The position numbers and the translations under genes were made by a program. The notes under the pieces are model-generated. The model did no database searches, was not told where the DNA came from, and saw only the letters and a list, made by a program, of their open reading frames with translations. Of a stretch of 64,000 nucleotides of DNA, positions 9,288-17,966 are shown piece after piece; the first letter of the stretch is position 1, and each line of letters starts with the position of its first letter. Origin of the DNA: JALYZC01 sp963725645 (GTDB lineage Bacteria; Actinomycetota; Thermoleophilia; Solirubrobacterales; Solirubrobacteraceae); contig CAVRZD010000006.1 of the NCBI GenBank assembly GCA_963725645.1, positions 1,302,001 to 1,366,000 of the forward strand, read 5' to 3'.

Positions 9288-10455
9288 GGACGCTGGACGA
9301 CGTCGACGTCGACGGCAAGCGCGTCCTGGTGCGGGTCGACTTCAACGTGCCGCTCGACGACGGCGAAATCACCGACGACACGCGCATCCGCGCGGCGCTT
9401 CCCACCATCGAGGCGCTGCGCGAGCGGCGCGCGCGGGTGATCCTGGTCTCGCATCTCGGGCGACCGAAGGACCGCGAACCGGAGCTGTCGCTGCGCCCGG
9501 TCGCCGACCGCCTCGCCGAGCTGCACGGGCGCCGACGTCACGCTTGCGCCGGCGGTCGTCGGGGACGAGGTCGAGGCGCTCGCCGACAACCTCGAGCCCC
9601 GGTGACGTGCTGATGCTGGAGAACGTGCGCTACGAGCCCGGCGAGACGAAGAACGACCCGGAGCTGGCGCGGGCGCTCGGCGCGCTCGCCGACGTCTACG
9701 TCAACGACGCGTTCGGGACGGCTCACCGCGCGCATGCGAGCACCGAGGGCGTCGCCCACCACGTCGAGGTCGCCGTGGCCGGCGAGCTCCTCGAGCGGGA
9801 GGTGACGACGCTGACCAGGCTGATCGACGATCCCGCGCGCCCGCTCGCGGCGATCCTCGGCGGCGCCAAGGTGTCGGACAAGATCGGCGTGATCGACCGC
9901 TTCCTCGACGTTGCCGACGCGATCCTCGTGGGGGGCGCGATGGCGTTCCCGTTCCTGGCCGCCCGCGGCCACTCCATCGGCGACTCGCTGTGCGACGACG
10001 CGGACGTCGACCTGGCCCGCCGCGCGCTGGCCGACGCCGAGGGGAGCTCGTGCCGGCTCGAGCTGCCGCGCGACCTCGTGCTCGGCGACCGCTTCGACGC
10101 CGCCGCCGAGCGCCGCGATCTCGACGGTGTCGACGTTCCCGACGGATGGATGGGCCTCGACATCGGGCCGCGCACCGCCGAGGACTACGCGGCCGAGGCC
10201 GCGGGCGCCGGCACGGTGTTCTGGAACGGGCCGATGGGCGCCTTCGAGCTCGAGCCGTTCGCCGCCGGAACGCGGACGCTCGCGGAGGCCGTGGCGGATG
10301 CGCCGGGCGTCACCGTGGTCGGCGGCGGCGACTCGGTCGCGGCGCTGCACCGGTTCGGTCTGAGCGACCGGATCTCGCACATCTCGACGGGCGGGGGCGC
10401 CTCGCTCGAGCTCCTCGAGGGCAAGGCCCTCCCCGGAGTGGAGGCGCTGGCGTGA
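9284..10455 (+). CDS. pgk: Phosphoglycerate kinase, interrupted by two +1 frame breaks
   Basis: Transfers phosphate from 1,3-bisphosphoglycerate to ADP. Family motifs RVLVRVDFNVPL, SHLGRPK, NDAFGTAHRAHAST, LGGAKVSDK and the C-terminal GGGDSVAAL are present in order. The frame is broken near 9526-9529 (GGG where GG is expected before GCCGACGTC) and near 9597-9600 (CCCC where CCC is expected); removing one base at each restores about 389 residues. GTG 9284 overlaps the gap stop, and the stop overlaps the tpiA GTG at 10452, so gap-pgk-tpiA look translationally coupled. As with gap, error in the assembled sequence is the simplest explanation. Confidence 0.9.
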
Positions 10456-11225
10456 GCGCGACGGGATCCATGCGCACGCCGCTGATCGCCGGCAACTGGA
10501 AGATGCACAAGACCGTCGCGGAGGCCGAGGCGTTCGTCGCCGGCCTGCTCCCCCGCGTCTCCAGCGCCGACGGCGTGGACGTCGCCATCTGCGCGCCGTT
10601 CACGGCGCTGGGCGCCCTGGTGGACTCGACGCGGGGCTCGCGCGTGCAGGTGTTCGCGCAGAACATGCACCAGGAGCCCTCCGGCGCGTTCACCGGCGAG
10701 GTGTCGGCGCCGATGCTGACCGAGCTGGACGTGCACGGCGTGGTGCTCGGGCACTCCGAGCGGCGGGCCTATTTCGGCGAGACCGACCGTGCGCTCGCGC
10801 TCAAGGTGCCGGCAGCGCTCGACGCCGGCCTCGTCCCCATCCTGTGCGTGGGGGAGACCGAGGAGGAGCGCGAGCGCAACGAGACCCAGCGCAAGCTGCG
10901 CCAGCAGGTGCAGGAGGGCCTCGCGACGGTACCGGCCGAGCGCCTCGCCGAGGTGGTCGTGGCCTACGAGCCGATCTGGGCGATCGGCACCGGCCAGGTC
11001 GCGACGCCGGCCCAGGCACAGGAGGCGATCGCCTTCGTACGGGCGCTGATCGGCGACCGGTCGCGCGAGCAGGCCGAGCTGGCCCGGATCCTGTACGGCG
11101 GCAGCGTGAAGGCCGACAACGCCGCCGAGCTGCTCGCGCTGCCGGACGTGGACGGCGCGCTGGTCGGCGGCGCCAGCCTCGAGCCGGACTCGCTCGCGGC
11201 GATCGTCGACGCCGCAGGCCGCTGA
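10452..11225 (+). CDS. tpiA: Triosephosphate isomerase
   Basis: 257 residues from GTG 10452, which overlaps the pgk stop; ATG 10470 (MRTPLIAGNWKM) is an equally good start by family comparison. Interconverts dihydroxyacetone phosphate and glyceraldehyde-3-phosphate. The active-site lysine (GNWKMHK), catalytic histidine (GHSERRAYF) and catalytic glutamate with loop 6 (AYEPIWAIGTGQVA) are all present, as is the phosphate-binding ILYGGSVK. The frame is intact, unlike its two upstream neighbours. The stop overlaps the gpmI start as TGATG, so both belong to the same operon. Confidence 0.97.
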   Translation: MSATGSMRTPLIAGNWKMHKTVAEAEAFVAGLLPRVSSADGVDVAICAPFTALGALVDSTRGSRVQVFAQNMHQEPSGAFTGEVSAPMLTELDVHGVVLGHSERRAYFGETDRALALKVPAALDAGLVPILCVGETEEERERNETQRKLRQQVQEGLATVPAERLAEVVVAYEPIWAIGTGQVATPAQAQEAIAFVRALIGDRSREQAELARILYGGSVKADNAAELLALPDVDGALVGGASLEPDSLAAIVDAAGR

Positions 11226-12766
11226 TGGCGCTCCCCGCCGGCCCCGACCGGCTGCCCGTGCCGCGCGCCTGCCTGGTGGTGCTCGACGGCTGGGGCGTCG
11301 CTCCGCCGGGGCCGGGCAACGCCATCTCGCTGGCCGACACGCCGGTGTTCGACGAGCTGTGGAGCACCTACCCGCACACCCAGCTCACGGCTGGCGGCCG
11401 CGCCGTCGGCCTCCCCGAGGGTCAGATGGGCAACTCCGAGGTCGGGCACCTGAACCTCGGCGCAGGCACCGTGGTACGCCAGGACCTGACGAGGATCGAC
11501 GACGCCGTTCGCGAGGGCGCATTGGCCGAGAACGCCGTCCTGCGCGAGGCGTTCGGCGGAGCCGAGCGCGTCCACCTCATCGGCCTGGTGTCCGACGGCG
11601 GCGTGCACTCGGGCTTCGGCCACCTGGAGGCGCTGATCGAGCTGGGCGCTGCGCTCGGCGTCGAGGATCTCGTCGTCCACGCGTTCACCGACGGCCGCGA
11701 CACGCTCCCCGAGTCGGGCGCCGGCTACCTCGAGACGGTCGAGGGCTGGTGCGCGCGCGCCGGCAACGCCCGGATCGGCTCGGTGATCGGCCGCTACTTC
11801 GCGATGGATCGCGACCGCCGCTGGGATCGCATCGCCCAGGCCTACGACATGCTCGTCCACGGCCGCGCGCCGCATCGGGCCGCGACGGCGCCCGAGGCCG
11901 CGCGAGCATCGTACGAACGCGGCCAGACCGACGAGTTCATCGAGGCGACACTCGTGGGCGGCGACGCGCGGATCCGCCCGGACCGCGACAGCGTGTTCGG
12001 ATTCAACTTCCGTCCCGATCGGATGCGCGAGATCACCCGCGCGCTGGCCGAGCCCGGCTTCGCCGAGCTGGACCGCGGCGGCGCCCCGCCGGTCGCGCGG
12101 TACGCCACGATGACCCAGTACGAAGAGGACTGGACCTACCCGGTCGCGTTCGCGCCCGAGCGCCCGCGCGTCACGCTCGCGGGAGTGATCGCCGACCGCG
12201 GCCTGCCCCAGCTGCACGTCGCCGAGACCGAGAAATACGCCCACGTCACCTACTTCTTCAACGGCGGCGAGGAGGATCCACACTCCGGCGAGACCCGCGA
12301 GCTGGTGCCCTCGCCCCGGGACGTCCCGACGTACGACCACAAGCCGGAGATGAGCGCCGCCGGCGTGGCCGAGGCGTTCGTCCGCCACTGGCGCGAGGAG
12401 GCGCCCAGCTTCGCCGTCGTCAACTTCGCGAACCCCGACATGGTCGGCCACACCGGCGTGATCCCCGCCGCCGTGACGGCGGTCGAGACCGTCGATGGCG
12501 TCCTCGCCGAGCTCGTGGGCGCCGTGCACGAAGCCGGCGGCGCGTGCGTGATCACCGCCGACCACGGCAACTGCGACCACATGCTCGAGCCGGACGGCAG
12601 TCCCAACACCGCCCACTCGCTCAACCCCGTGCCGCTGATCGTCACGGTCCCCGGACTCGATCTGCGCGACGGCGGCGTGCTCGCGGACGTCGCGCCGACG
12701 GTGCTCGAGCTGCTCAGCCTGACGCAACCGGCGGAGATGACGGGGCGGTCGCTGCTCCAGCCCTGA
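11225..12766 (+). CDS. gpmI: 2,3-bisphosphoglycerate-independent phosphoglycerate mutase
   Basis: 513 residues, the normal size of the manganese-dependent cofactor-independent mutase that interconverts 3- and 2-phosphoglycerate. The alkaline-phosphatase-like metal sites are visible: VLDGWG at the N-terminus, the phosphoserine loop MGNSEVGHLNLGAG, the HSxxGH-type SDGGVHSGFGH and TDGRD, and the second metal cluster NPDMVGHTG and ITADHGNCD. It closes the glycolytic run gap-pgk-tpiA-gpmI. Many actinobacteria use a different mutase and keep it apart from this operon, so the linkage is somewhat unusual. It converges with the esterase gene 30 bases downstream. Confidence 0.96.
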   Translation: MALPAGPDRLPVPRACLVVLDGWGVAPPGPGNAISLADTPVFDELWSTYPHTQLTAGGRAVGLPEGQMGNSEVGHLNLGAGTVVRQDLTRIDDAVREGALAENAVLREAFGGAERVHLIGLVSDGGVHSGFGHLEALIELGAALGVEDLVVHAFTDGRDTLPESGAGYLETVEGWCARAGNARIGSVIGRYFAMDRDRRWDRIAQAYDMLVHGRAPHRAATAPEAARASYERGQTDEFIEATLVGGDARIRPDRDSVFGFNFRPDRMREITRALAEPGFAELDRGGAPPVARYATMTQYEEDWTYPVAFAPERPRVTLAGVIADRGLPQLHVAETEKYAHVTYFFNGGEEDPHSGETRELVPSPRDVPTYDHKPEMSAAGVAEAFVRHWREEAPSFAVVNFANPDMVGHTGVIPAAVTAVETVDGVLAELVGAVHEAGGACVITADHGNCDHMLEPDGSPNTAHSLNPVPLIVTVPGLDLRDGGVLADVAPTVLELLSLTQPAEMTGRSLLQP

Positions 12767-12796
12767 CCGGCACGGCCGCGCCGCCGGCCGACGCGC

Positions 12797-13450
12797 TCAC
12801 GTCGCTCGCGCCCGTTCCATGGTGCGGCGTACCCAGTCCACGAACGTCGGCAGCTCCCGCGGGTCCAGCGTATGGGGGACGGGGGACTCGCGGTACAGGA
12901 CGTCGGCGCCGGCCGCGCGCAGGCGCTCGGCGGCCTGGCGGCCCCAGTCGACGGGGATGATCTGGTCGAGCGTCCCGTGCGCGATGGCGACCGGGAACCC
13001 CTCGCGGTCGGACAGGTCGAGCTCGTAGCCCTCGACCATCGGCATGAACGTGTTCATCGCGAGGATTCCCGCCGGAAGCGGGCGGTCGGCGACCAGGCTC
13101 AGGGCGTAGGCCATCACCCCGCCCTGCGAGAAGCCGCCGAGCACCGCCCGATCGATGCCGACGCCATGCTCGGCAAGCGCCTGGTCGAGCCACGACGACA
13201 GGGCGTCGAAGGAGGCTCCGAAGGTCTCCGGATCCGGGAAGCCCAGCTGTCGGATCACGTACCAGTGCCGTCCGCCCGGAGGAAGCTCGAGCGGCCCGCG
13301 TGGCGCGAGGCCGACCAGCCGCCGCTCGGGATCGAACACGTCCAGCAGCGGCGCGAGGTCCTGCTCGCTGGTCGCGCGTCCGTGCATGAGCACGAGCGCC
13401 CCCTCGGGCTCGCCGGCGGCGGGGCGGACGTGGGCGACGAGCTCGCTCAT
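12797..13450 (-). CDS. Alpha/beta hydrolase, phospholipase/carboxylesterase (YpfH-like) family
   Basis: 217 residues from ATG 13450. The nucleophile elbow GGFSQGGVM, an acidic residue after GTLDQIIPV and a C-terminal histidine in PVPHTLDP make a complete catalytic triad for the phospholipase/carboxylesterase family, which hydrolyses short-chain esters. LMHGRATSEQDL supplies the oxyanion region. It has no signal peptide, so it acts in the cytoplasm. It diverges from the MarR-family gene across 110 bases, which could make it a regulatory target; that is inference. The substrate is unknown. Confidence 0.85.
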   Translation of the reverse strand: MSELVAHVRPAAGEPEGALVLMHGRATSEQDLAPLLDVFDPERRLVGLAPRGPLELPPGGRHWYVIRQLGFPDPETFGASFDALSSWLDQALAEHGVGIDRAVLGGFSQGGVMAYALSLVADRPLPAGILAMNTFMPMVEGYELDLSDREGFPVAIAHGTLDQIIPVDWGRQAAERLRAAGADVLYRESPVPHTLDPRELPTFVDWVRRTMERARAT

Positions 13451-13560
13451 CGCACGAGAGCGTAGTCGCCCCGACAGCCGCGGCCCGCCGCCGCCCGCCC
13501 GTTTGGCGCCGGCCGCGGGCGCTGCTACCGTCGTTGCGGACGCAATCAGCCGTAGCCACG

Positions 13561-14046
13561 ATGGCCACCACAAGCACACCCGCCGCCGCGGCGCTCTCGC
13601 CGGCCGAGCTGGCCGCCTGGCGCGGCTTCCTGCGGGCCCACGCGCTGCTCGTGCGCGAGCTCGACTGCGAGCTCGAGGCAGCCCACGGCTTGCCCCTGGT
13701 CTCCTACGAGCTGCTCGTGCGGCTCGAGAAGGCGCCCGACCAGCGCATGCGCATGCGGGAGCTCGCCGACGCGGTCATGCTCAGCCGCAGCGGCCTGACC
13801 AGGCTGGTGGATCGCCTCGTGCGCGACGGCCTGATCAGGCGCTCGACGTGCTCGGCCGACGCGCGCGGCGCGTACGCCGTTCTGACCCCGAAGGGGATGC
13901 GCGCGCTTCAGACCGCTCGCCCGGTGCACCTGGACGGCGTGCGCCGCCGCTTCCTGGACCATTTTGACGCGGACGATCTCGCCACCCTCACGGATGTCTG
14001 GGAACGCCTCACCGCCGGCGAAGACCGGCCTGAGGGCTGCGCATAA
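13561..14046 (+). CDS. MarR family transcriptional regulator
   Basis: 161 residues. The winged helix-turn-helix runs from about residue 45 to 115: MRELADAVMLSRSGLTRLVDRLVRDGLI is followed by the wing DARGAYAVLTPKG, a textbook MarR pattern. MarR proteins bind as dimers to short palindromes and are released by phenolic or oxidative signals. Start chosen at ATG 13561. The esterase gene starts divergently 110 bases upstream and is a plausible target. The stop is followed after three bases by a fragment of a small heat-shock protein, see next entry. Confidence 0.9.
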   Translation: MATTSTPAAAALSPAELAAWRGFLRAHALLVRELDCELEAAHGLPLVSYELLVRLEKAPDQRMRMRELADAVMLSRSGLTRLVDRLVRDGLIRRSTCSADARGAYAVLTPKGMRALQTARPVHLDGVRRRFLDHFDADDLATLTDVWERLTAGEDRPEGCA

Positions 14047-14049
14047 GAC

Positions 14050-14262
14050 TTGACGCGCGTCGAGCGCGCGACCGGCTCGTTCAGCCGGTCGCTCACGCTG
14101 CCCGAGGGCGTGGACCCGGACGCGGTCGAGGCGTCGTTCGACAACGGCGTGCTCGAGGTTCGCATCCCCAAGCCGGAGGAGCGCAAGCCGCGGAAGGTCG
14201 CGATCTCGGTTGCCAACGGCGCCCAGCCCGAGGCCATCGAGGGCAGCGAGTCCGACAGCTAG
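14050..14262 (+). pseudogene. Remnant of an Hsp20/alpha-crystallin small heat-shock protein (5' half missing)
   Basis: 70 codons that match only the second half of a bacterial Hsp20: RVERATGSFSRSLTLPEG is the mid-domain strand, NGVLEVRIPKPE the last alpha-crystallin strand and KVAISV the C-terminal anchor. The N-terminal arm and the first half of the domain (about 60-70 residues) are absent, and the fragment starts at a weak TTG directly behind the MarR stop with no ribosome site. It cannot form the chaperone dimer of the family. A deletion that joined the MarR gene to the tail of hsp20 would explain it, as would an assembly deletion. A hairpin terminator follows. Confidence 0.75.
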
Positions 14263-14291
14263 CCGCTCCGCCGTCTTCATCCTCCGATCGC

Positions 14292-14313
14292 CCGGGCCCG
14301 CTTGCGGGCCCGG
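14292..14313 (+). terminator. GC-rich hairpin after the Hsp20 remnant
   Basis: Arms of nine bases (CCGGGCCCG and CGGGCCCGG) close a CTTG loop; the inner C-G pair could extend the stem to ten with a two-base loop. It is followed by CGCGTTTGT, a short T-run. It sits between the Hsp20 remnant and tgt and fits an intrinsic terminator. Confidence 0.6.
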
Positions 14314-14318
14314 CGCGT

Positions 14319-15566
14319 TTGTACGCTGCGGGCATTCCCGCGCCGCTGAGCATCGAGCACCGCGACGCCGGCTCGCGCGCGCGCGCCGGCCGACTGCGCC
14401 TGGCTCACGGGGAGGTCCGTACCCCCGCCTTCGTCCCGCTCGCCACCAAGGGCGTGGTCAAGGGCCTCGAGCCATCCGAGGTGGCGGCGCTGGGGTACGA
14501 CATGGTGCTCGGCAACGCCTTTCACCTGCTGCTCGAGCCGGGCCACGAGCTGGTCGCCCGCCACGGTGGCCTGCACGCCTTCATGAACTGGCCGGGACCG
14601 ATCATCACCGACTCGGGCGGCTTCCAGGTCTTCTCGATGGGGCACGGCACGGTGGCCGACGAGGTCAAGGGCCGAGCGCCCCGCGCGAAGCGCGGCGACG
14701 GCGAGCGCGACGGGGCGATCCTGTCGATCGACGAGGAGGGCGTGCGCTTCCGTTCCTACACCGACGGCGCGGAGCGGTTCATGGGCCCCGAGACCTCGAT
14801 GGAGGTCCAGGCCGCGCTGGGGTCGGACATCGCGCTGGCCTTCGACGAATGCACGCCCTTCCACGTGCCGCGGGAGTACACCGAGCGCTCGACCGAGCGC
14901 ACCCACCGCTGGCTCGCCCGCTGCCTGGACTGGCACGGCGAGCACGGCGCGCCCGGCCAGGTGCTCTACGGGATCGTCCAGGGCGGGGCGTACGAGGACC
15001 TGCGCCGGGCCTCGGCACGCGAGGTCGCGGCGACCGGCTGCGACGGGATCGCCATCGGTGGCTCGCTCGGGCAGGACAAGGCGCAGATGCACGAGGTGGT
15101 GGGGTGGGCGACAGAGGAGCTGCCGGAGGACCGGCCGCGACACCTGCTCGGGATCGGGGAGGTGGACGACCTGATCCGCGGCGTCGAGCTGGGCATCGAC
15201 ACGTTCGACTGCGCCATGCCGACGCGCATCGCCCGCCACGGGATGGTCCTCGTGCCCGATCCCGGCGGCCGGTGGCGCACCGACCTGGCGAAGTCCAGGG
15301 CGCGCGACGCGTTCGGTCCACTGCTCGAGGGCTGCCCCTGCCCGGCCTGCACGGCCGGATACAGCCGCGCGTACCTCCACCACCTGCTGCGCGCGCGGGA
15401 GCTGACCGCGCTGCGCCTGATCACGCTGCACAACCTCGCCTTCATCGCGCGGCTGATGGCCGATCTGCGGGCGGCGATCGCTGCCGGGACGCTGGCCGAG
15501 ACCGCGGCGGCCCTCCGTGCCGGGGCGGCCCCGGGCGCCGCCGCCGCGACGGACGCCGAGTGTTGA
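14319..15566 (+). CDS. tgt: tRNA-guanine transglycosylase (queuine tRNA-ribosyltransferase)
   Basis: 415 residues if started at TTG 14319. Exchanges guanine 34 of GUN-anticodon tRNAs for a queuosine precursor. Signatures: TDSGGFQVFSM (general acid/base aspartate), GIVQGG, GIDTFDCAMPTR with the nucleophilic aspartate, and the zinc site CPCPACT followed by HH. The family's usual MPTRNARNG reads MPTRIARHG. The start is unclear: no ATG or GTG lies in the right place. A TACGCT at 14322-14327 is six bases before an in-frame ATT (14334), and CTG 14346 is another choice, so a leaderless message from a rare start codon is possible. Confidence 0.93.
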   Translation: MYAAGIPAPLSIEHRDAGSRARAGRLRLAHGEVRTPAFVPLATKGVVKGLEPSEVAALGYDMVLGNAFHLLLEPGHELVARHGGLHAFMNWPGPIITDSGGFQVFSMGHGTVADEVKGRAPRAKRGDGERDGAILSIDEEGVRFRSYTDGAERFMGPETSMEVQAALGSDIALAFDECTPFHVPREYTERSTERTHRWLARCLDWHGEHGAPGQVLYGIVQGGAYEDLRRASAREVAATGCDGIAIGGSLGQDKAQMHEVVGWATEELPEDRPRHLLGIGEVDDLIRGVELGIDTFDCAMPTRIARHGMVLVPDPGGRWRTDLAKSRARDAFGPLLEGCPCPACTAGYSRAYLHHLLRARELTALRLITLHNLAFIARLMADLRAAIAAGTLAETAAALRAGAAPGAAAATDAEC

Positions 15567-15598
15567 ACAGTCGTATAGTCTCTAGGCTATGCGTTCAA
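15563..15598. promoter_or_regulatory. Inverted-repeat operator candidate over the start of the TetR gene
   Basis: TTGAAC (15563-15568) and GTTCAA (15593-15598) are perfect inverted arms, and GTATAG (15573-15578) with CTATGC (15588-15593) forms an imperfect inner pair. TATAGT at 15574-15579 can serve as a -10 nine bases before ATG 15589. A repressor bound here would block its own promoter, which is the common arrangement for TetR proteins. Confidence 0.45.
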
Positions 15599-16233
15599 TG
15601 GCGATCCCTGAGTCGGATCTCACGACGAAGGCGCGCGTCCGCGAGGCCGCGATGGAGCGCTTCGCCGCCGACGGCGTCGCCGCCACCTCGCTGCGGGCCG
15701 TCGCACGCGCGGCGGGGGTCTCGCCCGGACTGGTCGTGCACCACTTCGGCTCGAAGGTCGGCCTCATCCGCGCGGTCGACGAGGCGGTGGTCCGGCGCAT
15801 CAACGCGGCGCTCAGCGAGGTTCCGGTCGAGGGCTCCGGGCCCGAGCTGATCGCTCGCCGGGTCGAGCTCGTCGGCGAGCTGCTGCGCAACCAGCCGACG
15901 CTGTGCGACTACATCGGCCGCGCGCTGTCCGAGCACACGGAGGCCGGCGCGGACCTCTTCCACCGTCTGTTCGCCAATGCCCGCCGCGACGAGGCGCTGA
16001 TCGAAGCCGGCGTGCTGCGCGGCGACACGGATCCGTTCTGGCGCAACATGCAGCAGCTCGTGCTGGTCGTGGCGCCGCTCATGTTGCGGCCGCTGGTCGA
16101 GCGCGAGCTCGGCGGCTCACTGCTGGACGAGCAGAACTTCGACCGCTGGATGCGGGCCAACGGCGATCTGCTCCAGCGCGGCCTCTACACGGGCCGATCG
16201 ATCGCGAGGCAGCGGCGTGCTCGCGCCGGCTGA
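15589..16233 (+). CDS. TetR family transcriptional regulator
   Basis: 214 residues. The N-terminal helix-turn-helix (about residues 15-60) reads KARVREAAMERFAADG, then TSLRAVARAAGVSPGLVVHHFGSK, a standard TetR pattern. The C-terminal helical ligand domain includes a long hydrophobic stretch (LVLVVAPLMLRPLV). Start at ATG 15589, or ATG 15598 nine bases later. The last 17 bases overlap the alpha/beta hydrolase gene, so the two are co-transcribed and this regulator probably controls that hydrolase; the ligand is unknown. Confidence 0.9.
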   Translation: MRSMAIPESDLTTKARVREAAMERFAADGVAATSLRAVARAAGVSPGLVVHHFGSKVGLIRAVDEAVVRRINAALSEVPVEGSGPELIARRVELVGELLRNQPTLCDYIGRALSEHTEAGADLFHRLFANARRDEALIEAGVLRGDTDPFWRNMQQLVLVVAPLMLRPLVERELGGSLLDEQNFDRWMRANGDLLQRGLYTGRSIARQRRARAG

Positions 16234-17134
16234 CGCGCTCGAGCACCTTCGGCTCGCCTGCCGCATCGCGGGCATCGACGTCGCCGACGTGGCGCTCCCG
16301 GACGAGTACGACGTGGTCCTCGGCGGCCTGCGCCTGCACTGCCTCGACTGGACGGGCGCACCCGGCTCGGACCGCCCGCCCGTCGTCTTTCTCCACGGCG
16401 GCGGCCTGACCGCACACACGTGGGACCTCGTCTGCCTCGCGCTGCGCGACGAGTACCGGTGCCTGGCGCTGGACCAGCGCGGCCATGGCGACAGTGAATG
16501 GTCGCCGACGCTCGACTACGCTCCCGAGGCGCACGTGCGCGACATCGAGGCCCTGATCGAACATCTGGGGCTCGAGCCCCCGGCGCTGGTCGGGCAGTCG
16601 ATGGGCGGGATGAACGCGCTCGCCTACGCCGCCCGCCCGGATGCCCGCCTCGCCGGCCTCGTGCTCGTCGACGTGGGACCCGACATCCGTTGGGACGGAG
16701 CGCAGCGCATCGCCAGCTTCGTCCAGGGGCCCGGCGAGCTCGACTCGGTCGAGGCGTTCGTCGAGCGCGCGCGGGCGTTCAGCCCCTCGCGGGATCCGCG
16801 CCTGCTCCGCCGCAGCATCCTGCACAATCTGCGCGCGCTTCCGGACGGCCGCTGGACGTGGAAGTACGACCGGCGGGCCATGACGCCCGAGCGGTTCGCC
16901 GCGCTCCGCGGGCGCATGGATGACATGCGCGCGCAGGTGTCGGCTGTGCGCTGCCCCGCGCTGGTCGTGCGCGGCGCCGACAGCGACGTGCTCGCGCCCG
17001 CGGATGCCGAGCGCCTCGCGGGCGCGTTCCGGGAGGGCCGCCTCGCCACGATCGCGGACGCGGGGCACACGGTGCAGGGCGACAATCCCGCGGCGCTGGC
17101 GCGGGTCCTGCGCGGCTTCCTCCGCCGGGTCTAG
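16217..17134 (+). CDS. Alpha/beta-fold hydrolase
   Basis: 305 residues from GTG 16217, inside the end of the TetR gene. FLHGGGLTAHTWD supplies the oxyanion hole, LVGQSMGGMNA the nucleophilic serine in GxSxG, VVRGADSDVLAP the acid and DAGHTVQGDNP the histidine, so the triad is complete. ALDQRGHGDS is the usual strand after the oxyanion loop. Closest in style to haloalkane dehalogenase/esterase-type soluble hydrolases; substrate unknown. Its stop codon shares a CTAG with the stop of the convergent SDR gene. Confidence 0.88.
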   Translation: MLAPADALEHLRLACRIAGIDVADVALPDEYDVVLGGLRLHCLDWTGAPGSDRPPVVFLHGGGLTAHTWDLVCLALRDEYRCLALDQRGHGDSEWSPTLDYAPEAHVRDIEALIEHLGLEPPALVGQSMGGMNALAYAARPDARLAGLVLVDVGPDIRWDGAQRIASFVQGPGELDSVEAFVERARAFSPSRDPRLLRRSILHNLRALPDGRWTWKYDRRAMTPERFAALRGRMDDMRAQVSAVRCPALVVRGADSDVLAPADAERLAGAFREGRLATIADAGHTVQGDNPAALARVLRGFLRRV

Positions 17135-17964
17135 CCGGCCTCGACGTCGCGGACGATGTCCGCGATCCCGGCGCGGCGGGCGCCCGCGTCGGCGATGGAT
17201 TGGAAGAGGCGGCCGCCGAACAGGAGCGGGATCGCCGAGCGCGGCACCACCACGCGGCGGGCCCGGCGCTCGATGCCGCGCTCGATGCCGCGCGCCGCGG
17301 CAGCCACCGGCAGCGGGCGCATGAGCCCCGGCGGCGAGTTGGCCCGCAGCCGCTGCGTCGGGCTCTCCGCGAACGCGTCGCGAGTCATGTCGGTGTCGAT
17401 GAAGCCGAAGTACGCGCAGCCGACCGCGACGCCGTCGCCCGCAAGCTCCGGCCGCAACGAGTCCGCCAGCGCCTCGACGCCCGCCTTGGCCATGTTGTAG
17501 GGCGCCATCAGCGGCGCGTGGACCGCGGCGGCCATCGACGCGATGCACAGGATGTAGCCATGGCGCTCGCGCACGTGCGGGAGCGCGGCCCTGACCGTGC
17601 GCCAGACCCCCAGCAGGTTGATGTCGATCACGCGCTCGAACGCCTCCGGATCGACGCCGGCGACGGTCGTCACGGGCGGGGCGATGCCGGCGTTGGCCAT
17701 CACGACGTCGATCCCGCCGAAGCGCTCGACCGCGGCGTCGACGGCGTGCCCGACCGCGGCCGTGTCGCGCACGTCGGCCTCCCACCACGCGGCGGCGTCG
17801 CCCAGCTCGCCCGTCAGTGGCTCGAGCAGCTCGGGCTCCAGCCCCACCAGGGCGAGGTTGGCGCCGCGGGCGGACAGGCGGCGGGCCGTCTCGGCGCCGA
17901 TCCCGCGAGCCGCGCCGGTGATGAGCACCGTGCGCCCGCGGACGTCATAGGTCGGGCGGGCCAT
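17131..17964 (-). CDS. Short-chain dehydrogenase/reductase
   Basis: 277 residues. Rossmann TGAARGIG near the N-terminus, NAGIAPP, a catalytic serine in CIASMAAAV and the YNMAK (YxxxK) pair mark a classical SDR that uses NAD(P)H. The C-terminal 60 residues are basic and end in a short tail. It starts at ATG 17964, three bases after the stop of the kinase gene on the same strand, so it may be the last gene of the phosphoesterase-lipoprotein-kinase operon. It converges with the hydrolase gene through a shared CTAG. Substrate unknown. Confidence 0.9.
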   Translation of the reverse strand: MARPTYDVRGRTVLITGAARGIGAETARRLSARGANLALVGLEPELLEPLTGELGDAAAWWEADVRDTAAVGHAVDAAVERFGGIDVVMANAGIAPPVTTVAGVDPEAFERVIDINLLGVWRTVRAALPHVRERHGYILCIASMAAAVHAPLMAPYNMAKAGVEALADSLRPELAGDGVAVGCAYFGFIDTDMTRDAFAESPTQRLRANSPPGLMRPLPVAAAARGIERGIERRARRVVVPRSAIPLLFGGRLFQSIADAGARRAGIADIVRDVEAG

Positions 17965-17966
17965 CG

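Noticed and set aside
8281..10455. Programmed ribosomal frameshifting in gap and pgk
   Set aside because: Five separate +1 sites with unrelated contexts and no slippery-site or stimulator pattern; the same type of break occurs in other genes, so sequence error is simpler.
14050..14262. A complete small heat-shock protein
   Set aside because: Half of the alpha-crystallin domain and the N-terminal arm are missing, so it is recorded as a remnant.
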